11,162 nt of DNA, taken from positions 1-11,162 of the forward strand of contig CAMGAM010000033.1 of assembly GCA_946007485.1 (NCBI GenBank), in the 5' to 3' direction. This document shows, piece by piece, positions 5,604 to 11,162 of the stretch (positions are counted from its first letter, which is position 1; each line of letters opens with the position of its first letter). This DNA comes from an uncultured Mycoplasmatota bacterium (GTDB lineage: Bacteria > Bacillota_I > Bacilli_A > RF39 > UBA660). The notes below the pieces were generated by a model. The model saw nothing but the letters and a program-made list of their open reading frames with translations, had not been told where the DNA came from and searched no databases. The position numbers and the translations under genes are program-made.

Positions 5604-8123
5604 ATGCCATCAAAAAGTATTGATAATAAAGAAATTAAAGAAACTATAAATATAACTAAAAAACATATCATTATAGTTATTATTACTATTCTTTTAATAA
5701 CTATAGCAGGTACTTTTGCTTGGTTATCATGGAAAAGTAATGATACAGCTTTAGTTTTAACTGTAGGTGATATTAATAGTGCTCAAGTAATCTTAAAACC
5801 ATATCAAATAAATAGCACTATTACCCCAGTATTAACCTATGAAAATGAAGAATATACAGAAGTTACTGCTACGAATAATAGTACTACTGCTAAAGTAATA
5901 AAACTATTCTATAAAATTAATAATATAGATCCAGAATTAGTAAATACTAACTTTAAATATACTATTACTAAAAGTACCGATAATGGCTCCACCTACACAG
6001 AATACCTATCTGGAGACTTTTCTACTGCCTCTACCGATACTGAATTATATATCATGGAAGAAAGACTTCCTGAATCAACAACATACAAATACAAAGTATA
6101 TATTTGGTTATTAAGTAGTGATGAAAATCAAACTAATATTCAAGGTAAATCATTTAATGGTGAATTAAGAGCTACTATTGAAGAAGCACTAATCATCACC
6201 ACTACTGATCTAATATCAAAAGCAAATCCAAGTACTTTAACATATGCGGATGCCACCGATAGTCAAAAAGGAGAGATGTGGACATTTGCTCATGATGCCA
6301 CAACACAAACTAGTGCAACGACTGATTATCGATATATCGGAAGTAGTCCAAATAACTATATAACCTTTAATGATGAAGTATGGCGAATAATTGGCGTTTT
6401 CGATGGAAGAATTAAGATTATTAGAAATGACTCTTTAGGTAATATGCGTTGGGATTATAAAAAATCAGGAGTAGGCTCATCAACAAGTAAGTATGGTTCA
6501 AATGATTGGACAGATTCGCAGTTAATGTATATGTTAAATCCGACAAGTTATACTTTAAAAACAGGCTATAGTCTAACTGATGGTAAGATATATGATGGAA
6601 GTAGTAATATAATTTATCAGTTAGGATGTAAACCAGCAAGTATTGCCAGTGGTGCAACCTTATATAGTTGTACCAGTAATACCTGGAGTTTAAATATTAC
6701 AGCCTTATCACAAATAAGTGAAGCAACATACTATTTAGGGGGTTCATCAAGTTATTCAGGACATAGTGCAGAAACATATTATGCTTTTGAAAGAGGAACA
6801 ACGGTATATAGTGGAAGACCAACTAGTTGGAGTGGTTTAGTTGGATTAATGTATCCATCAGATTATGCTTATGCATTTGCTAATGGAGTAGATGATAAGT
6901 GCTATACGGATACCTCTAATTGTAATAGTGGAACACCAAGTAGTTCATGGTTATATAAATCAGATACAGTTCAATGGACAGTTTCCCCTCATTCTAGTAA
7001 TGCGAGAGGCGTGTTCTATGTGAGCGCTACTGGTAATGTCAACGGCAGCAATGCGTATAATAGCGATGGGGTGCGTCCCGTCGTGTATCTTCGATCCGAT
7101 ATCAAATTGCAGGGGGATGGGACAAGTGGTGAACCATATGAGATTGTTGAAACCGGTGCTGATATGCTTATCAAAAATGCCAATCCAAGTACTTTAACAT
7201 ATGCCGATGCTACCGATAGTCAAAAGGGAGAAATGTGGACATTTGCTCATGATGCGACTGAACAAGTGGAAGCAACGACTGATTACCGATATATTGGAAG
7301 TAGTCCAAATAACTATATAACCTTTAATGATGAAGTATGGCGAATAATTGGAGTCTTTGATGGAAGAATTAAGATTATTAGAGATGAATCTTTAGGTAAT
7401 ATGTATTGGGATTATAAAAGAACAGGAGTAGGATCATCAACTTCAAGTAGTGGATCAAATGATTGGACAGATTCACAGTTAATGTACATGTTAAATCCGA
7501 CAAGTTATACATTAAAGGATGGATATACGGAAGATGGTACATATATATATGATGGAAATAGTAATATAATCTATCAGTTAGGTTGTAAACCAGCAAGTAT
7601 ATCAAGTGGAGCTACCTCATACAGTTGTAGGAGTAATACTTGGGGTTTAAATAGTACGGCTTTATCACAAATAAGTGAAGCAACTTATTATTTAGGTGGA
7701 AGAACATATGATTCAACAACACATTATGGAACTGTAGAAGAAATATATACTTGGGAAAGAGGAACAACAGTGTATAGTAGTGAAAGATCGACAAGTTGGA
7801 CAGGGTTAGTTGGATTAATATATCCATCAGATTATGTCTATACATTTGCTAATGGAGTAGATGATACCTGTTATACGGATACCTATAATTGCAATAGTGG
7901 AACGCCAAGTAGTTCATGGTTATATAAATCAGGTACATCTCAATGGACAGTTTCCGCTGATTCTAGTAATGCGATTCGTGTGTTTGTTGCCATCAATACG
8001 GGTTATGTAAACCTCTACAGCGCTTACAATATCAATGGGGTTTGCCCCGTCGCGTATCTGAAATCTGATATCAAATTGCAGGGGACTGGGGCAAGTGATG
8101 ATCCATATGAAATTATTGGATGA
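5604..8123 (+). CDS. Membrane-anchored surface protein with two tandem DGR-type variable domains
   Basis: Start 5604 is chosen over the in-frame ATG at 5595 because AGGAG (5590-5594) abuts the latter and is nine bases from the former. This gives 839 residues. Residues 21-42 are a single hydrophobic anchor or signal peptide ending GTFAWLSW, like the start of TasA/camelysin-type exported proteins. Residues about 43-200 are a Thr/Asn-rich region, likely beta-rich. Then come two copies of one domain, about 202-519 and 520-839, nearly identical over most of their length (shared WTFAHDAT, WRIIGVFDGRIKII, NDWTDSQLMYMLNP, conserved Cys). Each ends in SDIKLQG and PYEI after a GC-rich variable segment. 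The layout, with a lectin-like fold and variability at the C-terminus, matches known targets of diversity-generating retroelements. That assignment is inferred. The ligand is unknown. No cell-wall sorting signal is present at the C-terminus. Confidence 0.82.
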   Translation: MPSKSIDNKEIKETINITKKHIIIVIITILLITIAGTFAWLSWKSNDTALVLTVGDINSAQVILKPYQINSTITPVLTYENEEYTEVTATNNSTTAKVIKLFYKINNIDPELVNTNFKYTITKSTDNGSTYTEYLSGDFSTASTDTELYIMEERLPESTTYKYKVYIWLLSSDENQTNIQGKSFNGELRATIEEALIITTTDLISKANPSTLTYADATDSQKGEMWTFAHDATTQTSATTDYRYIGSSPNNYITFNDEVWRIIGVFDGRIKIIRNDSLGNMRWDYKKSGVGSSTSKYGSNDWTDSQLMYMLNPTSYTLKTGYSLTDGKIYDGSSNIIYQLGCKPASIASGATLYSCTSNTWSLNITALSQISEATYYLGGSSSYSGHSAETYYAFERGTTVYSGRPTSWSGLVGLMYPSDYAYAFANGVDDKCYTDTSNCNSGTPSSSWLYKSDTVQWTVSPHSSNARGVFYVSATGNVNGSNAYNSDGVRPVVYLRSDIKLQGDGTSGEPYEIVETGADMLIKNANPSTLTYADATDSQKGEMWTFAHDATEQVEATTDYRYIGSSPNNYITFNDEVWRIIGVFDGRIKIIRDESLGNMYWDYKRTGVGSSTSSSGSNDWTDSQLMYMLNPTSYTLKDGYTEDGTYIYDGNSNIIYQLGCKPASISSGATSYSCRSNTWGLNSTALSQISEATYYLGGRTYDSTTHYGTVEEIYTWERGTTVYSSERSTSWTGLVGLIYPSDYVYTFANGVDDTCYTDTYNCNSGTPSSSWLYKSGTSQWTVSADSSNAIRVFVAINTGYVNLYSAYNINGVCPVAYLKSDIKLQGTGASDDPYEIIG
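6207..7160 (+). repeat. Tandem domain copy A of the surface protein
   Basis: About 318 codons, from the DLISKANPSTLTYADA start to just before the equivalent start of copy B. The offset to copy B is 957 bp at the beginning and 969 bp near the end, reflecting four extra codons in B. Apart from the terminal variable segment, the main divergence is a mid-domain loop after TYYLGG (about 6739-6800 against 7702-7760). Confidence 0.9.
6987..7097 (+). other. Candidate DGR variable region VR1
   Basis: GC rises to 63 of 120 bases (52%) over 7001-7120, in an otherwise strongly AT-rich gene. Codons unlike the neighbours (GCG, GGC, AGC, GTC, CCC) appear. Relative to VR2, 17 of 36 aligned codons change the amino acid. 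The segment is followed by the 18-bp GATATCAAATTGCAGGGG (7098-7115), which is identical after VR2 and might serve as the initiation-of-mutagenic-homing site. The DGR role is inferred from pattern only. Confidence 0.65.
7161..8120 (+). repeat. Tandem domain copy B of the surface protein
   Basis: About 320 codons, starting DMLIKNANPSTLTYADA and ending at the stop codon. It shares long identical stretches with copy A, so the duplication is recent or kept uniform by gene conversion. Confidence 0.9.
7956..8066 (+). other. Candidate DGR variable region VR2
   Basis: GC is 56 of 120 bases (47%) over 7971-8090. Variable residues are encoded by NNY codons (GCT, GAT, GTT, ATC, AAT, TAT, CTC, TAC, AGC), as expected if AAY codons of a template were mutated at their adenines. 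The same 18-bp segment as after VR1 follows at 8067-8084. It lies 54 bases from the stop codon, the usual C-terminal place for DGR variable regions. Confidence 0.65.
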
Positions 8124-8200
8124 ATTCGTTATGGCAGTAATGAGTCACAGTTGTGCCGAAGACTGATAGGTCAAGGTCTGCAGGGCTTCGACTTGGCTGT
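8121..8200. other. GC-rich intergenic patch downstream of the variable gene
   Basis: 39 of 80 bases are G or C (49%), roughly twice the local intergenic level. It holds a CGAAG (8157-8161) / CTTCG (8186-8190) inverted repeat, a CTGCAG palindrome (8178-8183) and a direct GGTCAAGGTC. No T-run follows, so it is not a standard terminator, and no reading frame or tRNA fold fits. It may be a cis element of the mutagenic homing system or a foreign remnant. The function is unknown. Confidence 0.5.
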
Positions 8201-8232
8201 TGATATAGATTAATATAGAGAGGAATATGTTT

Positions 8233-8679
8233 ATGAATAAAAGAAATGTAATAATTAAGAATAATTTAGGGTTTACACTTGTTGAATTGATTGCTACGAT
8301 TGTTATTTTGGCTTTAGTTATGGGGATAAGTACATATTCCATATCTGCTATTATTAATAATGCTAAAGAAAAGAATTATGAATTATTAATAAATAATATT
8401 AAAGATGCAGCTGAGACTTATTATCAAGAATGTAAATATAATGAATATACCAATGATATGGGTATCACTTGTAGTAGTGATTCCATCACTACTCTTGGTG
8501 ATTTAGTTATGTATGGATATTTAAAGAGTAATGATCCAGATTCATCATCTAGTCAAAAAATTGTTAATCCTAAAAATGATGAAGATATTACTACTTGTCA
8601 AATAAAGATAACTAATAATAATGGGAATATTACCGTTATAGCTAATAACCCTACTGGTAGTTGTCCTAAAGAATATTAA
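8233..8679 (+). CDS. Type IV prepilin-like protein (pseudopilin)
   Basis: The start at ATG 8233 is preferred over ATG 8227 because GAGAGGA (8218-8224) is too close to the latter. The 148-residue product has a class III prepilin signal. Short basic leader, then G13|F14-TLVE18, with the conserved Glu at +5 and a hydrophobic helix at about 14-35. Prepilin peptidase would cut after G13. The mature part carries four cysteines (67, 80, 122, 144) that could form two disulfides outside the cell. ComGC-type competence pilins and surface-displayed pseudopilins are both possible, and no pilus assembly genes are in the window. It lies between the variable surface protein and ung and is probably co-transcribed with ung, 19 bp downstream. 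Confidence 0.85.
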   Translation: MNKRNVIIKNNLGFTLVELIATIVILALVMGISTYSISAIINNAKEKNYELLINNIKDAAETYYQECKYNEYTNDMGITCSSDSITTLGDLVMYGYLKSNDPDSSSSQKIVNPKNDEDITTCQIKITNNNGNITVIANNPTGSCPKEY

Positions 8680-8698
8680 ATTTAAGGAGTCGATAAAT

Positions 8699-9349
8699 AT
8701 GATAGGCAACGATTGGGATAATATTTTAAAAGATATTTATGAGTTAGATTATTTTAATAAAATAAAAGATACGGTTAGATATGAATATAGTCATAAAGTA
8801 ATCTTTCCACCTGCTGATAAAGTTTTTTATGCTCTAAGACTAACTCCTTATAAGGCTACTAAAGTAGTTATTCTAGGACAAGATCCATATCATGGAATAG
8901 GAGAAGCTAATGGCTTATGCTTCTCAGTAAATAGAGGTATAAAAATGCCTCCATCACTAAATAATATTTATAAAGAATTATATAATGATTTAGGTATCAC
9001 TAGAACTGATACCGATTTATCTGATTGGGCTAGGCAAGGAGTTTTACTTCTTAATAGTGTTTTAACTGTTGAAAAAGATAAACCAGCTAGTCATAAATTT
9101 ATTGGATGGGAACAATTTACTGATGAAATAATTATTAAATTAAATGAAAAAGACAGTCCAGTTGTCTTTATCTTATGGGGTAATTTTGCTAAAAGCAAAG
9201 CTAAATATATTACTAATCCTAAACATTTAATTATCTCATCATCTCATCCAAGCCCATTCTCAGTTAATTATGGCTTCTTTGGTAGTAGACCATTCTCTAA
9301 AACTAATGAATTTTTAAAACAAAATAATTTAAAAGAAATCAAGTGGTAA
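8699..9349 (+). CDS. ung: Uracil-DNA glycosylase (family 1)
   Basis: Base-excision repair enzyme that removes uracil from DNA. The water-activating motif GQDPYHG holds catalytic D62. F75 (uracil stacking) lies in LCFSV, N119 (uracil recognition) in LLLNSVLTV, and H183 in the SSHPSPFS minor-groove loop. At 216 residues it has the normal length for the family. ATG 8699 follows AAGGAG at nine bases. The last nine codons are echoed almost exactly 300 bp further on, which suggests that the ung-hemW junction was interrupted. Confidence 0.96.
   Translation: MIGNDWDNILKDIYELDYFNKIKDTVRYEYSHKVIFPPADKVFYALRLTPYKATKVVILGQDPYHGIGEANGLCFSVNRGIKMPPSLNNIYKELYNDLGITRTDTDLSDWARQGVLLLNSVLTVEKDKPASHKFIGWEQFTDEIIIKLNEKDSPVVFILWGNFAKSKAKYITNPKHLIISSSHPSPFSVNYGFFGSRPFSKTNEFLKQNNLKEIKW
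9321..9349 (+). repeat. Direct repeat, copy 1: 3' end of ung
   Basis: A 29-bp segment ending with the ung stop codon. It matches 9621-9649 at 27 of 29 positions (differences at 9328/9628 and 9341/9641), exactly 300 bp apart. See copy 2. Confidence 0.9.
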
Positions 9350-9384
9350 GAGAGATTAAGATTCCTCAACCAAATTAAACTTTA

Positions 9385-9627
9385 ATGATTGATAACAGTG
9401 GCACTGTAAATGGCACTGTAAATGGCACTGTAAAATTAACCAAAACACAAGAACAAATATTAAAAATTATTAAAGATAATCCACAAATTACTCAAAATAA
9501 AATATATGAGATTAGTGGGATACCATTAAGAACTATCAAAAGAAATATTGATGTTTTGAAAAATGAAGAAATTATAAAAAGGATTGGTTCTGATAAAAAA
9601 GGATATTGGCAAATTATAAAAAAATAA
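9385..9627 (+). pseudogene. Winged-helix fragment resembling the C-terminus of AlbA_2/RecG-like regulators
   Basis: 80 residues. An N-terminal GTVNGTVNGTV repeat (residues 6-16) leads into a winged helix-turn-helix (about 18-78) with QEQILKIIKDNPQITQNKI, IPLRTIKRNIDVLKNEEIIKRIG and GYWQII. The combination of NGT repeats plus this wHTH is what I know from the extreme C-terminus of large AlbA_2/divergent-ATPase DNA-binding proteins, normally several hundred residues. Here the front part is absent. An in-frame stop lies at 9376-9378, and no ribosome binding site precedes the ATG. I read it as a displaced gene fragment, though expression as a small DNA-binding protein cannot be excluded. Confidence 0.6.
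9400..9434 (+). repeat. Three 12-bp tandem repeats (GGCACTGTAAAT)
   Basis: Copies at 9400-9411, 9412-9423 and 9424-9434 (the last imperfect), encoding G-T-V-N/K. Such repeats are characteristic of the linker in this protein family and may change copy number by slippage. Confidence 0.85.
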
Positions 9628-9649
9628 CTTAAAAGAAATCGAGTGGTAA
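9621..9649 (+). repeat. Direct repeat, copy 2: displaced ung tail before hemW
   Basis: In the ung frame it still reads NNLKEIEW followed by a stop, matching the real ung end NNLKEIKW. It sits directly before the HemW start (stop TAA 9647-9649, ATG 9652). The original junction was therefore probably ung followed at once by hemW, with the intervening 300 bp added later. Confidence 0.85.
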
Positions 9650-9651
9650 TT

Positions 9652-11162
9652 ATGTTGGGAGTATATATTCATATTCCATTTTGTAAAAGTATTTGTACTT
9701 ACTGTGATTTTTGCAAAATACATTATAATCAAAAATATATAAATAATTACTTAGAACAATTAGCTAAAGAAATAAAAGAAAGATACCATAATGAGTTAGT
9801 TAATTCGATCTATATTGGTGGTTGTACTCCAAGTTGTATTAATTATGAAGAACTAGATTATCTTCTAAGTATTTTAACTATTTTTAATCTAAGTGATAAT
9901 TATGAATATACAATTGAATGTAATATTGAAGATATTGATATTAATAAATTAAATATCTTTAAAAGTTATGGTATTAATAGATTAAGTATTGGAGTACAAT
10001 CTTTTGATAAAGATAATATTAAATTATTAGGAAGAGGTCATGATGAAGATTTAGTATTTGATAATATTTATCTTGCAAAAAAATATTTTTATAATATTAA
10101 TATTGACTTAATATATGGAATTACTGATGATTTAGAAAAAGTAAAAACTGATATTAGTAAATTTTTAATGTTAGATATTCCTCATGTATCATGTTATTCA
10201 CTGATAATTGAAGAACATACTAAATTATCTATAGATAATAAGTCATATATAGAAGAAGATATTGATAAAGAAATGTTTGATTACATTAATGACACTCTTG
10301 TAAAAAATGGTTATCTTCATTATGAAATAAGTAATTATGCTAAAGAAGGATATCAAAGTATTCATAATAAAAATTATTGGTTAAATGGTGAATATTATGG
10401 CTTTGGCTTATCAGCTGTTAGTTATTTATCTAATCATCGTTTAACTAATACTAAGAATTTAACTAAATATCTATTAGGTAATTATCAAGAAGAAGATAAC
10501 TATGAAGATATTTTTACAAATAAAGAAAATGATCTTATATTAGGATTACGTTTAATTGATGGAGTATCTATTACTAAGTTCAATCAAAAATATCAAGATG
10601 ATTTATTAAATAAAGAAATTATTAAAGAGTTATTAAATGATAATTATTTAATAATAGAAAATGATTATCTAAAATGTAATTATAAATATATCTATCTATT
10701 AAATAGTATCTTAGAAGTTATTATTTATGGTATAATTAAAGTAATAATTGGAAAAATAAGTAAAAATAAGTATGTTAATAAGAAAAAGATGACTATTATC
10801 TCTTTAATAAAAAATATATTCAAATACTTAATATGTATTTTTGTAATATTATCAATTCTTAATATTTATGGAGTAAATACTACTTCAATTATTGCATCCA
10901 TTGGTGTAGTTGGAGTAATTATTGGATTGGCTTTACAAGATATTGTTGCTGACTTTTTAGCCGGAATATTTATTCTTTTTGATAATCAATATACACTTGG
11001 AGATACTGTATCAATCAATGGTTTTAAAGGAGAAGTTATCTCTTTTGGACTTATGTCTACGAAAATAAAAGCTCCAACTGGAGAAACTCTTATTATATCT
11101 AATTCTTCATTTAAAGAAGTTATTAATTTCAGTATCAATAAAACTGTTCTCTATATTACTTT
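9652..11162 (+). CDS. HemW heme chaperone fused in frame to an MscS-type channel (open at window end)
   Basis: An uninterrupted frame of 503 codons with no stop before the edge. Residues 1 to about 350 are a complete HemW-like radical SAM protein: 4Fe-4S motif C11-x3-C15-x2-C18 with C21, GGCTPS (56-61, usually GGGTPS), RLSIGVQSF (110-118), YEISNYAK (224-231) and HNKNYW (238-243), the HemW hallmark. Residues about 347-503 match an MscS channel: hydrophobic segments at 347-367 and 391-409, then the pore helix with IGLALQD (424-430), and the beta-domain start LGDTVSINGF (449-458). HemW binds heme for delivery to proteins. MscS opens on membrane tension. The shared frame could be a real fusion, a deletion between adjacent genes, or a read error. 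The binding site before ATG 9652 is weak (GAGTGG). The 3' end is unknown. Confidence 0.85.
   Translation, partial: MLGVYIHIPFCKSICTYCDFCKIHYNQKYINNYLEQLAKEIKERYHNELVNSIYIGGCTPSCINYEELDYLLSILTIFNLSDNYEYTIECNIEDIDINKLNIFKSYGINRLSIGVQSFDKDNIKLLGRGHDEDLVFDNIYLAKKYFYNINIDLIYGITDDLEKVKTDISKFLMLDIPHVSCYSLIIEEHTKLSIDNKSYIEEDIDKEMFDYINDTLVKNGYLHYEISNYAKEGYQSIHNKNYWLNGEYYGFGLSAVSYLSNHRLTNTKNLTKYLLGNYQEEDNYEDIFTNKENDLILGLRLIDGVSITKFNQKYQDDLLNKEIIKELLNDNYLIIENDYLKCNYKYIYLLNSILEVIIYGIIKVIIGKISKNKYVNKKKMTIISLIKNIFKYLICIFVILSILNIYGVNTTSIIASIGVVGVIIGLALQDIVADFLAGIFILFDNQYTLGDTVSINGFKGEVISFGLMSTKIKAPTGETLIISNSSFKEVINFSINKTVLYIT

Noticed and set aside
6421..7845. Minus-strand frames opposite the tandem domain copies
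   Set aside because: They are shadow frames caused by the Tyr/Ser/Asn-rich codons of the real gene. They lack binding sites, and their paired occurrence only mirrors the duplication.
8085..8123. Sortase sorting signal at the end of the variable protein
   Set aside because: The protein stops at PYEIIG with no LPxTG-like motif, hydrophobic helix or basic tail, so it is not an evident substrate of the sortase in this window.
8121..8220. A tRNA or terminator in the GC-rich patch
   Set aside because: A TTCGA resembles a T-loop, but the flanking bases do not form a T-stem and no acceptor stem pairs. The hairpins are not followed by a T-run.
5604..9349. DGR reverse transcriptase, accessory gene or template repeat inside the window
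   Set aside because: All frames are accounted for by other proteins. No reverse transcriptase-like frame is present, and no third copy of the variable segment was found.

Overview
The window looks like a chromosomal piece of a very AT-rich, Gram-positive-type bacterium of the Firmicutes/Bacilli-Mollicutes sphere, probably an uncultivated host-associated lineage. That placement is an inference. It rests on the A/T-biased codon use, strong AGGAG-type ribosome binding sites, a class B sortase, a YgaC/NtdP-type phosphatase and standard code 11 usage (TGA acts as a stop and W is TGG). No 16S gene or other firm taxonomic marker is present.

Layout. Bases 40-1741 hold a convergent pair: a PgsA-like CDP-alcohol phosphatidyltransferase (+) and a class B sortase (-). 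They share one bidirectional terminator that contains both stop codons. Bases 1742-1893 are a divergent promoter region, followed by an NtdP (DUF402) nucleotide phosphatase with its own terminator. Bases 2615-5063 form a compact t6A operon, tsaE-tsaB-rimI-like-tsaD, with its own promoter and terminator. Next is a small three-helix membrane protein of unknown function at 5126-5521, with no visible ribosome binding site and a TATAAT box almost touching its ATG.

Bases 5604-8679 are the accessory part. An 839-residue membrane-anchored surface protein carries two tandem copies (about 318 and 320 residues) of one domain. Each copy ends in a GC-rich segment whose differences sit mainly at the first and second positions of NNY codons. 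This is the signature expected of variable regions of a diversity-generating retroelement (DGR) ending in a C-type-lectin-like fold. No reverse transcriptase or template repeat is in the window, so any DGR must act from elsewhere. An unusual 49% GC patch and a type IV prepilin-like gene follow.

Bases 8699-11162 hold uracil-DNA glycosylase, a 300-bp insert-like segment with a winged-helix fragment flanked by a near-perfect copy of the end of ung, and then an open frame running off the window. That frame starts as a complete HemW and continues in frame into an MscS-type mechanosensitive channel, an unexpected fusion.

The points most worth following are the tandem DGR-type variable regions, the HemW-MscS fusion and the ung-tail duplication around the winged-helix fragment.
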